Below are positions 43,341 through 52,853 of a DNA stretch of 64,000 nt, piece by piece. The DNA lies in contig NZ_JACXYY010000002.1 of NCBI RefSeq assembly GCF_014779665.1, positions 558,001-622,000 of the forward strand, written 5' to 3'. Origin of the DNA: Nocardioides hwasunensis. Lineage in GTDB: Bacteria > Actinomycetota > Actinomycetes > Propionibacteriales > Nocardioidaceae. Position numbers and translations under genes: made by a program. Numbering within the stretch: position 1 is the first letter of the stretch; each line of letters opens with the position of its first letter. The notes beneath the pieces are model-generated. The model was not told the DNA's origin. It made no database searches and saw only the letters and a list, made by a program, of their open reading frames with translations.

Positions 43341-44549
43341 CTACGCGCCCGCGGCCTCCGCCTCCGCGTCGGCCGCGGCCAGAGCCTCGCTGGCGGCCTC
43401 GACCACCTCGGGGGAGAGGACGTGCTCGATCGCGAGGGCCGAGGCGCCCAGGACGGCCGCCTTGCCGCTGGCGCGCGAGGTGACGATGCGGAGGTGCTCG
43501 GTCGCGAGCGGCAGGGAGCGCTGGTAGACCGACTCGCGGATCCCGGCGAGCAGGTGCTCACCGGCCCCGGCGACCTGACCGCCGATCACCACGACCGACG
43601 GGTTGATGAGGTTGACCATCGTGGCGACGATCTCGCCGATGTCGCGACCGGCCTGGCGGACCACCGCCATCGCGGGTTGGCTGCCGGCGCGGACCAGCTC
43701 GACCACGTCGCCGCCGGTCTCGGCCTGCTCGCCCTGGGCACGCACGGCCGCGGCGAGGGCAGGCCCCGCGGCGACGGCCTCGAGGCAGCCCGAGTTGCCG
43801 CAGCGGCACGGCACGTCGTCGGCGCCGGGGACCCGGACGTGGCCCAGGTCGCCCGCGGTGCCCTGCGCGCCGCGCTGGAGGATCCCGCCGGACACGATCC
43901 CGGCGCCGATGCCCGTGGCGACCTTGATCAGCACCAGGTCGTCCACGTCGCGCAGGTGCTGGCGTCGTTCGCCGAGGGCCATGATGTTGACGTCGTTGTC
44001 GACCAGCACCGGCACGGGGTACTTCTCCTGCAGGTAGCCCGGCACGTCGAAGCGGTCCCAGCCGGGCATGATCGGCGGGTTGATCGGTCGCCCTGAGGAG
44101 TGCTCGACGGGGCCGGGCAGACCGATGCCGATGGCGGCGAGGTCGGTGATCGGTCGGTCGGTGCTCGCCACGAGGTCCGCGACCGACTCCACGACCCAGG
44201 CCAGCACGACCTCCGGGCCGTCGGCGACCGCGATGCGCGCGTCGACCTCCCCGAGGATCTGACCGTTGAGGTCGGTGAGCGCGGCGCTGGCGTGGGTCGC
44301 ACCGATGTCGACGCCGACGACGAGCCTGGCGGTCGGGTTCAGCGCGAAGAGCGCCGGGGGACGCCCGCCGGTGGAGCGTGCACCGCCGAACGGCGCGACC
44401 AGTCCGAGCCGCATCAGGGTGTCGATGCGCGCCGTGATCGTGGAGCGTGCCAGGCCGGTCGCCTCGGCCAGCTGGGCACGAGTCCAGGGCCTTCCGTCAC
44501 GGAGGAGATCGAAGAGCTCACCGGTGCGCACGGTCGGAGTCAAGCACAT
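43341..44549 (-). CDS. ROK family transcriptional regulator of the adjacent sugar operon
   Basis: 402 aa. The N-terminal winged helix (residues 10-65: LFDLLRDGRPWTRAQLAEAT, GLARSTITARIDTLMRLGLV) is followed by a ROK sugar-kinase-like domain: VVGVDIGATHASAALTDLNG, AIGIGLPGPVEHSSG, VPVLVDNDVNIMALGE, TGIGAGIVSGG and the zinc motif CRCGNSGCLEAVAAG. ROK proteins of this layout are repressors released by a sugar ligand. It is transcribed divergently from the ABC operon; an inverted repeat and promoter lie in the 77-bp space between. Start ATG 44549 with no strong ribosome binding site. Confidence 0.93.
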   Translation of the reverse strand: MCLTPTVRTGELFDLLRDGRPWTRAQLAEATGLARSTITARIDTLMRLGLVAPFGGARSTGGRPPALFALNPTARLVVGVDIGATHASAALTDLNGQILGEVDARIAVADGPEVVLAWVVESVADLVASTDRPITDLAAIGIGLPGPVEHSSGRPINPPIMPGWDRFDVPGYLQEKYPVPVLVDNDVNIMALGERRQHLRDVDDLVLIKVATGIGAGIVSGGILQRGAQGTAGDLGHVRVPGADDVPCRCGNSGCLEAVAAGPALAAAVRAQGEQAETGGDVVELVRAGSQPAMAVVRQAGRDIGEIVATMVNLINPSVVVIGGQVAGAGEHLLAGIRESVYQRSLPLATEHLRIVTSRASGKAAVLGASALAIEHVLSPEVVEAASEALAAADAEAEAAGA

Positions 44550-44576
44550 GCACGACTTTGCACGCTAGACCTGACA

Positions 44577-44600
44577 CTTTTGATAGGTGCTCGACAAAAG
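44577..44600. promoter_or_regulatory. Candidate ROK operator, inverted repeat CTTTTG-N12-CAAAAG
   Basis: CTTTTG (44577-44582) and CAAAAG (44595-44600) form a perfect 6-bp dyad in the divergent promoter region. The site overlaps the likely -35 of the transport operon. The arrangement resembles NagC/XylR-type ROK operators with AT-rich arms, which stands out in this GC-rich DNA. Confidence 0.5.
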
Positions 44601-44620
44601 CCGGTGACGCATGCCACAGT
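44591..44620 (+). promoter_or_regulatory. Promoter of the sugar ABC operon
   Basis: TCGACA (44591-44596; 5 of 6 to TTGACA) and CACAGT (44615-44620) are 18 bp apart. The -10 ends 6 nt before GTG 44627, the leaderless spacing seen elsewhere. On the other strand TAGCGT at 44562-44567 may be the -10 of the ROK gene. Confidence 0.45.
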
Positions 44621-44626
44621 GGCTCC

Positions 44627-46156
44627 GTGCCTCCCGTGTCCCCTGCGTCCACCGACGGCGACCCCGTGCTCGTCGCCACCGGAATGACCAAGAGCTTCTT
44701 CGGCAACACCGTCCTGGCCGACCTCGACCTCAGCCTGCGCGCCGGCGAGGTCCACGGACTCGTGGGTGAGAACGGCGCCGGCAAGTCGACGCTGATGAAG
44801 ATGCTCGCCGGGGTCCACGCGCCCGACAGCGGCACCGTCACCGTCGCCGGCGAGCAGGTCTCCTTCAGCCACCCCGTGCAGGCGCAGAGCGCCGGCGTCT
44901 CGACGGTCTTCCAGGAGTTCAACCTCCTGCTCGAGCGGACCATCGCCGAGAACATCTGGCTGGGGCGCGAGCCTCGGCGCTTCGGCCGCGTCGGGCCGGT
45001 GGACACTGCCCGCATGCGTCGCGACACCGACGAGCTGCTCGCCGGGCTCGGCGTCGCCGGTCTCAGGGCGGGCACGCTGGTGCGCCACCTCTCGGTCGCC
45101 GAGCAGCAGATCGTCGAGATCGCCAAGGCGGTCAGCTTCGACGCCAAGGTGATCCAGATGGACGAGCCGACCGCGGCGCTCGCCGACCACGAGGTCGAGC
45201 TGCTCTACTCGATCATCGAGCGGCTGACCGACCGCGGCGTCGCGATCCTCTACGTCTCGCACCGCCTCAAGGAGATCTTCCACCTCTGCCGGACCATCAC
45301 GATCCTGAAGGACGGCCGGCACGTCGCGACCAGGCCGGCCGAGGAGCTCACCGAGGCCGAGCTGGTCCGGCTGATGGTCGGTCGCTCGCTCACGACCTAC
45401 TTCCCGGACAAGCCCGTCGACGTGGAGGTGGGTGAGGTGCGCCTGGCCCTCTCCGGCGTCGGCAACGGCTACGTCGACGACATCACGCTGGAGGTGCGCG
45501 CCGGCGAGATCGTCGGGCTGGCCGGCCTCCAGGGCTCGGGTCGCACCGAGCTGCTCGAGACGGTCTTCGGGGTCCACCCGGTCGCTCGCGGATCGGTCAG
45601 CCTCGACGGCTCCCCGCTCAAGGTCACCAGCCCGCGCCAGGGCGTACGCGCTCGTCTCGCCTTCATCACCGAGGACCGCAAGGCCAAGGGCCTCGCCCTC
45701 AACCAGTCGATCCTCGACAACGCGCTCGGCGTGGTCCGCTCGGTCTTCCCGCGCCGCAGTGCGCAGGCGCGCCGCGACATGCCCGGGGTGCTCTCCAACC
45801 TGGACGTGGCCGCCGCCAGCCTGGGCCAGGAGGTCCAGTTCCTCTCCGGTGGCAACCAGCAGAAGGTCGTGCTCGCCCGCTGGCTGAGCATCGACCCGCT
45901 CGTGGTGCTGATGGACGAGCCCACCCGCGGCATCGACGTCGGCGCCAAGCACCGCGTCTACGAGCTGATGCGCGAGCTGACCCGCCAGGGTGTCGCCGTC
46001 TTGATGGTCTCCAGCGAGCTCCCCGAGGTGATCGGCATGTCCGACCGGATCCTGGTCATGCGCGACGGCACGCTCGCCGGCGAGCTGCCGTCCGGTGCGA
46101 GCGAGGAGGCCGTGCTGGCCATGGCCACCGGAGCAGCGAGCGAGGACGCAGCATGA
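44627..46156 (+). CDS. Sugar ABC transporter ATP-binding protein (RbsA/MglA type)
   Basis: 509 aa with two fused ATPase domains. Domain 1: Walker A GLVGENGAGKSTLMKMLAG, Q loop FQEFNLLL, signature LSVAEQQIVEIAKAV, Walker B VIQMDEPTAALAD. Domain 2: degenerate Walker A GLQGSGRTELLETVFG, signature LSGGNQQKVVLARWLS, Walker B VLMDEPTRGIDVGAKHR. This double architecture with a degenerate second site is typical of carbohydrate importers of the RbsABC/MglABC class. GTG 44627 fits the leaderless promoter; GTG 44636 is an alternative. It overlaps permease 1 by 4 bp. Confidence 0.95.
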   Translation: MPPVSPASTDGDPVLVATGMTKSFFGNTVLADLDLSLRAGEVHGLVGENGAGKSTLMKMLAGVHAPDSGTVTVAGEQVSFSHPVQAQSAGVSTVFQEFNLLLERTIAENIWLGREPRRFGRVGPVDTARMRRDTDELLAGLGVAGLRAGTLVRHLSVAEQQIVEIAKAVSFDAKVIQMDEPTAALADHEVELLYSIIERLTDRGVAILYVSHRLKEIFHLCRTITILKDGRHVATRPAEELTEAELVRLMVGRSLTTYFPDKPVDVEVGEVRLALSGVGNGYVDDITLEVRAGEIVGLAGLQGSGRTELLETVFGVHPVARGSVSLDGSPLKVTSPRQGVRARLAFITEDRKAKGLALNQSILDNALGVVRSVFPRRSAQARRDMPGVLSNLDVAAASLGQEVQFLSGGNQQKVVLARWLSIDPLVVLMDEPTRGIDVGAKHRVYELMRELTRQGVAVLMVSSELPEVIGMSDRILVMRDGTLAGELPSGASEEAVLAMATGAASEDAA

Positions 46157-47265
46157 GCGCCACCACCGACCACACGTCCCCGTCCGCCGCGGAGCCCCGC
46201 GAGCCGAGGGATTCCGTACGCCGTCGCCGCGCGGCGCGGCCCGCGGGTGCCGCCCGGCGACTCGACTCGACCGGCCTCATCTACCTCGTGCTCGTCGGCG
46301 TCATCGCGATCTCCGTGGTGCTGACCGGGATGGAGGGGCGCAACTTCTTCAGCCAGGGCAACATCTGGGCCGTCCTGACCGCGATGAGCGTGCTCGGGCT
46401 GATCGCGATCGGCCAGACCCTGGTCATCCTCGTCGGCAGCCTCGACCTGTCGGTGCCCTACGTCGTCAGCCTCGCGACGGTGATCGCGGCCGGTGGCATG
46501 AAGGGGCTCGACGCCAACATCGCCGCGGCGACGTTCAACGCCCTCGCGCTGTGCGCCCTGGTGGGACTGGTGATGGGGCTGCTGGTCAGCCTCCTCCACG
46601 TGCACGGCTTCATCGCCAGCCTCGGCATCGGCCTGGTCGTGAGCGGCTACCTCGGCACCAACTACCAGGGCAGCCACGGATCGGCCGCCCCCGGCCTGAG
46701 GCTGCTCGGTCGCAGCGGCATCGCGGGCGTGATCCCCACGGCGTTCGTCATCCTGCTGGTCAGCGCGCTCCTGGTCACGCTCCTGCTGCGCTACACGCGG
46801 CTCGGCCACCACCTCTACGCCATCGGCGGCAACCAGTCCGTCGCGCGCATGTCCGGCGTGCGCACCGCGCTGCCGGTCATCACCGCCCACGTGCTCTGCT
46901 CGGTCTTCGCCGGGATCGCCGCGCTGCTGCTGCTCTCCCGCACCGGCGTGGGCTCGCCCACCATCGGCTCGCAGGGCCGCTACGACCTGCTCTCCATCGC
47001 GGCCGTCGTCCTCGGCGGCACGCTGCTCGCCGGTGGCAAGGGCAGCGTCATCGGCACCATCGGCGGCGTCGCGATCTTCGCGGTCCTCGACAACGTCATG
47101 GGCGTGATGCAGGTCAACCCGTTCCTCAAGGACTTCGTCCGCGGCTTCGTCATCGTCCTGGCCGTGGCGGTCTACGCCCGCCGCAGCGTCGTACGCCGTC
47201 CGCCACGGTTCGGTGCCTCCAGACCCGTCCTGCCCGTCCCGTCATCGAAGGGGGACCCGGCATGA
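46153..47265 (+). CDS. Sugar ABC transporter permease 1 (RbsC/XylH type)
   Basis: 370 aa with 8-10 membrane helices (first at about 40-60: LIYLVLVGVIAISVVLTGME). The conserved BPD_transp_2 loop appears as VIGTIGGVAIFAVLDNVMGV, and the substrate-channel motif as AIGQTLVILVGSLDLSVPYV. An ATG start overlaps the ATPase gene (ATGA). Two distinct permease genes suggest a heterodimeric membrane channel. It overlaps the next permease gene by 4 bp. Confidence 0.93.
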   Translation: MSATTDHTSPSAAEPREPRDSVRRRRAARPAGAARRLDSTGLIYLVLVGVIAISVVLTGMEGRNFFSQGNIWAVLTAMSVLGLIAIGQTLVILVGSLDLSVPYVVSLATVIAAGGMKGLDANIAAATFNALALCALVGLVMGLLVSLLHVHGFIASLGIGLVVSGYLGTNYQGSHGSAAPGLRLLGRSGIAGVIPTAFVILLVSALLVTLLLRYTRLGHHLYAIGGNQSVARMSGVRTALPVITAHVLCSVFAGIAALLLLSRTGVGSPTIGSQGRYDLLSIAAVVLGGTLLAGGKGSVIGTIGGVAIFAVLDNVMGVMQVNPFLKDFVRGFVIVLAVAVYARRSVVRRPPRFGASRPVLPVPSSKGDPA

Positions 47266-48386
47266 GCGCCGCCACCTCCACCCCGTCCGGCAGCGCCACC
47301 GCGGGGCGCACGCTCCCGCTCAGCGAGGGCTCGCTGCTCCAGCGGCTGCTCCGTGGCGCGATCACCCCGGGCGGCGCGGTGTTCATCCTGCTCGCCGTGC
47401 TGTTCGTCGCCGTCGTGTGGGTCAACCCCAGCTTCGGCGAGCCGCCGCAGCTGATCCGCTTCATCGGCCGCACCGCGCCGATCGCGATCGCCGCCATGGG
47501 CCAGTACTACGTGATCGTCTCCGGCGAGTTCGACCTCTCGATGGGCGCGGTCATCGCCACGCAGGTGGTCATCGCCGGCAACTACATCGGCCAGGACGAG
47601 AGCCGGGTGCTCCCCGCGCTGGCGCTGATGCTGCTCATCGGGGCCGCCGTCGGAGTGGTCAACGGCCTGGCGACCACGCTGCTGAGGGTTCCGAGCTTCA
47701 TCGTCACGCTGGGCACGATGCTCGCCCTCGGCGGGCTGGTGCGCTACCTCACCGGTGGCGCCGCCACCGGCAACCCGGTCGACAGCTTCCGCCAGATCGG
47801 CCGTGGCGGCATCGAGGACGTGCCGGTGCTCGACGTGCTGCCCTACCCGGTGATCATCCTCGCGGTCGTCGCCGTGGCGTCGGTCCTGCTGATGCGCTCG
47901 CCCTTCGGCCGCACGCTCATCGCCGCCGGGGACAACCCCGACGCGGCCGGGCTCGCCGGCGCCCACGTGTGGTGGGTCAAGACGCGGGCCTTCATGCTCT
48001 CGTCGCTGTCCGCGACGGTCGCCGGGATCCTGCTCGTCGGCTACGCCGGCGTCCACCCGTCGGTCGGGTCGGGCTACGAGTTCCAGGCGATCACCGCCGT
48101 CGTGCTCGGCGGCGTGGTGCTGGGCGGAGGCCGCGGGTGGGTCCTCTCCGCGGCGGCCGGCGCCTTCGCCCTCGAGCTGCTCTTCTCGTTCCTCAACTTC
48201 CAGGAGGTGGAGTCCACCTGGCGACCCACCGTCCAGGGCCTGATCATCATCCTCGCCGTCGCGGCCGGCGCTCGCGCCTGGTCCTACGGCCGTCGACCTT
48301 CTCGGACTGCTGAATCCGCACCACCAGCAGCACCCGCTGCATCACCCACCCCTGCCCGCCCGGGCACTGAAACAGGAGAAAATTGA
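47262..48386 (+). CDS. Sugar ABC transporter permease 2 (RbsC/XylH type)
   Basis: 374 aa. The same fold as permease 1, with AIAAMGQYYVIVSGEFDLSM at the conserved Gly-Glu-Phe-Asp-Leu-Ser position, LGTMLALGGLVRYLTGG, IAAGDNPDAAGLAGAHVWWV and AVVLGGVVLGGGRGWVLSAA. About nine helices. The C-terminus carries an Ala/Pro-rich tail (SAPPAAPAASPTPARP) not needed for the fold. The stop overlaps the ATG of the binding-protein gene (TGATG). Confidence 0.93.
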   Translation: MSAATSTPSGSATAGRTLPLSEGSLLQRLLRGAITPGGAVFILLAVLFVAVVWVNPSFGEPPQLIRFIGRTAPIAIAAMGQYYVIVSGEFDLSMGAVIATQVVIAGNYIGQDESRVLPALALMLLIGAAVGVVNGLATTLLRVPSFIVTLGTMLALGGLVRYLTGGAATGNPVDSFRQIGRGGIEDVPVLDVLPYPVIILAVVAVASVLLMRSPFGRTLIAAGDNPDAAGLAGAHVWWVKTRAFMLSSLSATVAGILLVGYAGVHPSVGSGYEFQAITAVVLGGVVLGGGRGWVLSAAAGAFALELLFSFLNFQEVESTWRPTVQGLIIILAVAAGARAWSYGRRPSRTAESAPPAAPAASPTPARPGTETGEN

Positions 48387-49633
48387 TGCGCCGACAGATC
48401 CACCGCGCGCCGATCGCTGTGGCCACGGCCCTGCTGCTCGGGGTGTTCGCCACCGCGTGCAGCACCGAGGACCCGACGGACGGGGGCACCGGCTCGGACG
48501 AGACGACGGAGAGCTCGGAGTCGCCGGACGCCTCCGAGAGCCCCACCGAGGAGGTGGAGTGGTTCGACCAGGCGGTCTACGACGAGCAGTTCGACCAGCG
48601 CTCGGCCACCTTCGAGGGTGACTCCGAGACCCCGTACCTGCAGTACATCGACGGGGAGATGACCGACACCTCGGAGTTCAAGTCCGACGGCGCCAAGAAG
48701 GCCTGCTTCGCCAACGCCTCGATCTCCAACCCGTGGCGCCAGACCGGCTGGATCACCATGAACCAGCAGCTCAAGGCCCTCCAGGACGACGGCGTCATCT
48801 CCGAGATGGAGACCCGCGACGCCGGTGACGACGACAACACCCAGATCGCCGACATCGACTACTTCATCTCCGAGGGCAACTGCGACGCCTTCATCATCTC
48901 GCCGAACTCGACCGCCGCGATGACCGACGCGGTCGAGCGCGCCTGCGAGACCGGCAAGCCCGTCGTGGTCTTCGACCGCGGCGTGCAGACCGACTGCGCC
49001 ACCTCGTTCATCCACCCGATCGGTGGCTTCGCGTGGGGTATCGACACCGCCGAGTTCCTCATCGACAACCTCGAGGAGGGTGACAAGGTCGTCGCGCTGC
49101 GCATCCTGCCCGGCGTCGACGTGCTCGAGCAGCGCTGGGCCGGTGCCGAGAAGCTCTTCGAGGAGAACGGCATCGAGGCGGTCGACTACTTCACCGGCGC
49201 CGACCCGACCGAGATCAAGAAGATCGTCACCGACGAGCTCGCCAAGGGCGACGTGCAGGGCATCTGGATGGACGCCGGTGACGGCGCCGTCGCCGCCATC
49301 GAGGCCTTCGAGGACGCCGGCGCGGACTACCCGGTCATGACCGGTGAGGACGAGATGACCTTCCTGCGCAAGTGGGAGGAGACCGGGCTGACCGGCCTGG
49401 CTCCGGTCTACTCGAACTTCCAGTGGCGCACCCCGCTCCTCGCGCTCGAGAAGATCTTCGCCGGCGAGGAGGTCCCGAAGGAGTGGGTCCTGCCGCAGAC
49501 GCCGATCACCGAGGACGAGCGTGCCGACTTCCTCGAGGCCAACGACGGCATGCCCGACGGCCACTACGCCAAGTTCGGCGGCGAGGACCTGCCGGGCTAC
49601 CCCGAGGTGTGGCAGGAGCGTCAGATCCCCTGA
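48386..49633 (+). CDS. Sugar ABC transporter substrate-binding lipoprotein
   Basis: 415 aa. The signal has lipobox FATAC (Cys at residue 26), followed by a Ser/Glu/Asp linker (TTESSESPDASESPTEEVEW) and a Peripla_BP_4-type binding fold. Residues such as KACFANASISNPWRQTGWIT, DYFISEGNCDAFIISPNSTA, PVVVFDRGVQTDC and IWMDAGDGAVAAIEAFEDAG correspond to the two lobes that close around a sugar. ATG 48386 overlaps the permease stop. A TTG one codon upstream is not preferred. A strong hairpin follows, which would separate this gene from the catabolic genes. Confidence 0.93.
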   Translation: MRRQIHRAPIAVATALLLGVFATACSTEDPTDGGTGSDETTESSESPDASESPTEEVEWFDQAVYDEQFDQRSATFEGDSETPYLQYIDGEMTDTSEFKSDGAKKACFANASISNPWRQTGWITMNQQLKALQDDGVISEMETRDAGDDDNTQIADIDYFISEGNCDAFIISPNSTAAMTDAVERACETGKPVVVFDRGVQTDCATSFIHPIGGFAWGIDTAEFLIDNLEEGDKVVALRILPGVDVLEQRWAGAEKLFEENGIEAVDYFTGADPTEIKKIVTDELAKGDVQGIWMDAGDGAVAAIEAFEDAGADYPVMTGEDEMTFLRKWEETGLTGLAPVYSNFQWRTPLLALEKIFAGEEVPKEWVLPQTPITEDERADFLEANDGMPDGHYAKFGGEDLPGYPEVWQERQIP

Positions 49634-49660
49634 TCGCTGATCTGAGCTGACGATGCATCC

Positions 49661-49695
49661 GTCGGTGGGCCGGGTCTGGGACCCGGCCCACCGAC
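49661..49695 (+). terminator. Perfect 16-bp stem hairpin after the binding-protein gene
   Basis: GTCGGTGGGCCGGGTC (49661-49676) and its exact complement (49680-49695) are separated by a TGG loop. No T-run follows. Inside a same-strand operon this could be a partial terminator or an mRNA-stabilising hairpin that keeps the binding-protein message abundant. Confidence 0.65.
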
Positions 49696-49730
49696 GACAC
49701 TCACCTGTCGAGGAAGAAGGAACCACCTGC

Positions 49731-50573
49731 ATGCGCGAGATCGGCGTCAACACCTGGGTCTGGACGTCCCCGCTCACCGACAGCGGCGTCGCCGACCTGC
49801 TACGCCGGATCGCGGGCATGGGGTTCGACGCCGTCGAGCTCCCGCTGGAGAAGGTCGGCGACCTCACCGTCGCGGTCGTCTCCGAGGCGCTGGCCGAGAC
49901 CGGCCTGACGCCCTACGTCGTCGGGGCGATGGCGCCGGGCCGCGACCTGGTGGACGCTGACTGTGTGACCGACACCCAGGACTACCTCCGGGCCTGCATC
50001 GACCTCGCCGCCGGCATCGGCGCGCGCTCGGTGTGCGGCCCGTTCTACGCGTCCACCGGCCGCGTGTGGCGGATGGACGCAGCCCAACGTGAGGACGCCT
50101 ACGCCGCGGTCCGCGACGGGCTCGCACCGGTCGTCGACCACGCGCTCGAGCACGGCGTGCAGTTGGGCATCGAGCCGCTGAACCGCTACGAGACGTCGTT
50201 GGTCAACACCGTCGACCAGGCGCTGACCGCCTTCGAGCCGCTGCTCGGCGACGGCCTCGGGCTCGCGCTGGACAGCTACCACCTCAACATCGAGGAGCGC
50301 TCGAGCGCCGAGGCGATCCGCACGGCGGGGAAGCACCTCGCGCACGTCCAGGTCTGCGGCAACGACCGCGGCGCTCCCGGCGGTGACCAGACCGACTGGC
50401 CGGCGCTCGTGGAGGCGCTCGACGACGTGGGCTACGACGGCCCCCTCAACATCGAGAGCTTCACCGCCGACAACGACACCATCGCCACCGCTGCCTCCAT
50501 CTGGCGGCCGCTGGCACCCACGCAGGACGACCTGGCCCGCGACGGCCTGGCCTTCCTCCGCACGCTCGCGTGA
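49731..50573 (+). CDS. Sugar phosphate isomerase/epimerase, ketose 3-epimerase-like
   Basis: 280 aa, AP endonuclease-2-type TIM barrel. The metal-ligand strand LGIEPLNRYETSLVNT carries the Glu of the D-tagatose/D-psicose 3-epimerase family (E-x-L-N-R-x-E). LGLALDSYHLNIEERS carries the Asp/His pair, then AHVQVCGNDRGAPGGDQTDW and GPLNIESFTADND, with the second catalytic Glu. This argues for ketose C3 epimerisation, though the sugar is unknown. ATG 49731 lies after the hairpin, with AGAAGGAACC as a weak ribosome binding site. Confidence 0.85.
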   Translation: MREIGVNTWVWTSPLTDSGVADLLRRIAGMGFDAVELPLEKVGDLTVAVVSEALAETGLTPYVVGAMAPGRDLVDADCVTDTQDYLRACIDLAAGIGARSVCGPFYASTGRVWRMDAAQREDAYAAVRDGLAPVVDHALEHGVQLGIEPLNRYETSLVNTVDQALTAFEPLLGDGLGLALDSYHLNIEERSSAEAIRTAGKHLAHVQVCGNDRGAPGGDQTDWPALVEALDDVGYDGPLNIESFTADNDTIATAASIWRPLAPTQDDLARDGLAFLRTLA

Positions 50574-50640
50574 CCCGCGTGACCACCTCCCAGATCCGAC
50601 GCACCACCCCACCGAGAAACCGCCAGTCAGGAGACACGAC

Positions 50641-51816
50641 GTGAGCACCTCACCCAGCGCATCGGGCGCACCGGGCTCGTCAGGGGCACCGGGGGTCGCC
50701 GTCATCGGCTACGCCTTCATGGGCAAGGCCCACTCCCACGCGTGGCGCAACGTCGCTGCGCTGCGGCCCGGCGCACCCGGCGTACGCCAGCAGGTGCTGG
50801 TCGGGCGCGACACCGACGCGGTCGCCGCAGCCGCCGCCCAGTACGGCTGGGCCGAGTCGGCCAGCGACTGGCACGCCGTCCTGGAGCGCGACGACATCGA
50901 CATCGTCGACGTCTGCGTCCCCGGCCACCTGCACGCCGAGGTGGCCATCGCCGCGCTCGAGGCGGGCAAGCACGTCATCGCGGAGAAGCCGCTGGCCAAC
51001 TCGATGCCCGAGGCCGAGAAGATGGTCGCCACCGCCAAGGCCGCCCGCGAGCGAGGTGTGCACTCGATGGTCGGCTTCAACTACCGCCGGGTGCCCGCCC
51101 TGGCCCGGGCCCGTCAGCACATCGCGGACGGCCGCATCGGCGACGTGCGCCAGGTGCGGATCGCCTACCTCCAGGACTGGCTGGCCGACGAGGGCGCCCC
51201 GATGACGTGGCGGCTGCGACGCGAGCTCGCGGGCTCCGGCGCCCTCGGCGACCTGGCGTCCCACGCGGTCGACCAGGTCCGCTTCCTGCTCGGCCAGGAG
51301 GTCACCGGGGTGAACGCCCTCACCCAGACGTTCGTCCCGCAGCGCACCGGAGCCGACGGCGTCGAGGACGTGACGGTCGACGACGCCGCCTGGAGCACGA
51401 TGCGCACGTCCGGTGGCGCGATGGTGAGCCTCGAGGTGTCCCGGATGGCGACCGCCCGGAAGAACGCGCTCGGCATCGAGGTCTACGGCAGCACCGGCGC
51501 GGTGCGCTTCGACCTCGAGACCCTCAACCACCTCGACGTCTGCCTCGACGGCGCCGACGGCTTCTCCCGCGTCATGGTCACCGAGCCGCAGGACCCCTAT
51601 CTCGACGGCTGGTGGCCGCCGGGCCACGGGCTCGGCTGGGACGCGACGTTCGTCAACCAGGCCTCCGACTTCCTCACCGCGCTGGCCGCGGGGCAGGAGC
51701 CGACGCCGTCGTTCGAGGACGGTCTCGCCGTGCAGCGGGTGCTCGCCGCGATCGAGGCGAGCGCGGCCGAGGGCGGCTGTCACGTGACGGTGGAGTCCGT
51801 GGGGGAGGACGTCTGA
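50641..51816 (+). CDS. Gfo/Idh/MocA family oxidoreductase
   Basis: 391 aa. NAD(P)-binding Rossmann part ([19 protein letters not shown]; the GxGxxG is GYAFMG), the hallmark [18 protein letters not shown] with catalytic Lys, and [20 protein letters not shown]. The C-terminal beta-sheet domain has [20 protein letters not shown] with the conserved Asp/His. Oxidises a sugar or polyol hydroxyl, such as inositol or glucose derivatives. GTG 50641 has CAGGAGA 5 bp upstream. The stop overlaps the next ATG by 1 bp, so it forms a translational unit with the second isomerase. Confidence 0.92.
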   Translation: MSTSPSASGAPGSSGAPGVAVIGYAFMGKAHSHAWRNVAALRPGAPGVRQQVLVGRDTDAVAAAAAQYGWAESASDWHAVLERDDIDIVDVCVPGHLHAEVAIAALEAGKHVIAEKPLANSMPEAEKMVATAKAARERGVHSMVGFNYRRVPALARARQHIADGRIGDVRQVRIAYLQDWLADEGAPMTWRLRRELAGSGALGDLASHAVDQVRFLLGQEVTGVNALTQTFVPQRTGADGVEDVTVDDAAWSTMRTSGGAMVSLEVSRMATARKNALGIEVYGSTGAVRFDLETLNHLDVCLDGADGFSRVMVTEPQDPYLDGWWPPGHGLGWDATFVNQASDFLTALAAGQEPTPSFEDGLAVQRVLAAIEASAAEGGCHVTVESVGEDV

Positions 51817-52826
51817 TGGCGCGACCGTTCACCCTGTTCACCGGCCAGTGGATCGACCTGACGCTCGACGAGGTCGCCGGCCTGGCTGCCGGCTGGGGCT
51901 ACGACGGCCTGGAGGTCGCCGTGTCCGGGGAGCACCTCGACGCCGCGCGCTGGGACGACGCCGACTACGTCGCCGAGCGGCTCGGCATCCTGGAGAAGCA
52001 CGGCCTCCAGCTGCACGCGATCTCCAACCACCTCACCGGCCAGGCGATCTGCGACGACCCGATCGACTTCCGCCACCAGGCGATCGTGCGCGAGAGCGTG
52101 TGGGGCGACGGCGACCCCGAGGGCGTGCGCCAGCGCGCGGCCGAGGAGATGAAGGACACCGCGCGCCTCGCCCAGAAACTGGGCGTGAAGACCGTGGTCG
52201 GCTTCACCGGCTCCTCGATCTGGCAGTACGTCGCGATGTTCCCGCCGGTCCCGGCCGAGCGGATCGAGGCCGGCTACCAGGACTTCGCCGACCGCTGGAA
52301 CCCGATCCTCGACGTCTTCGACGAGTGCGGCGTGCGGTTCGCGCACGAGGTGCACCCCTCCGAGATCGCCTACGACTACTGGACCACCCGGCGCGCGCTC
52401 GACGCTGTCGACAACCGGCCCGCGTTCGGCATCAACTGGGACCCCAGCCACATGCTCTGGCAGGGCATCGACCCGGTCGCGTTCATCAGCGACTTCGCCG
52501 ACCGGATCTACCACGTCGACTGCAAGGACACTCGCATGCGGATGGGCGGCGGCCGCAACGGCATCCTCTCCTCGCACCTGCCGTGGGACGACCCGCGTCG
52601 CGGGTGGACCTTCGTCTCGACCGGTCACGGCGACATCAACTGGGAGGACTGCTTCCGCACGCTCACCGCGATCGGCTACGACGGCCCGATCTCGGTCGAG
52701 TGGGAGGACGCCGGGATGGACCGGCTGCGCGGTGCGCCCGAGGCGCTCGCCCACCTGCGCGGGCTCGACTTCGACCCTCCCGCGCAGTCCTTCGACGCGG
52801 CGTTCAGCAAGCAGTCGGAGGGCTGA
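51816..52826 (+). CDS. Sugar phosphate isomerase/epimerase (TIM barrel)
   Basis: 336 aa. Pattern [80 protein letters not shown] (metal Glu/His), [35 protein letters not shown] and [14 protein letters not shown]. It belongs to the longer AP2Ec isomerase group often paired with Gfo/Idh/MocA enzymes in inositol- or sugar-acid degradation. ATG overlaps the stop of the oxidoreductase. Last gene of the operon. Confidence 0.9.
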   Translation: MARPFTLFTGQWIDLTLDEVAGLAAGWGYDGLEVAVSGEHLDAARWDDADYVAERLGILEKHGLQLHAISNHLTGQAICDDPIDFRHQAIVRESVWGDGDPEGVRQRAAEEMKDTARLAQKLGVKTVVGFTGSSIWQYVAMFPPVPAERIEAGYQDFADRWNPILDVFDECGVRFAHEVHPSEIAYDYWTTRRALDAVDNRPAFGINWDPSHMLWQGIDPVAFISDFADRIYHVDCKDTRMRMGGGRNGILSSHLPWDDPRRGWTFVSTGHGDINWEDCFRTLTAIGYDGPISVEWEDAGMDRLRGAPEALAHLRGLDFDPPAQSFDAAFSKQSEG

Positions 52827-52840
52827 GGCGGCAGGCGCCC

Positions 52841-52846
52841 TAGACT
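52841..52846 (+). promoter_or_regulatory. -10 element TAGACT, leaderless promoter of the DUF1707 gene
   Basis: TAGACT ends 7 nt before ATG 52854; no ribosome binding site is present. Confidence 0.5.
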
Positions 52847-52853
52847 CCGCGCC

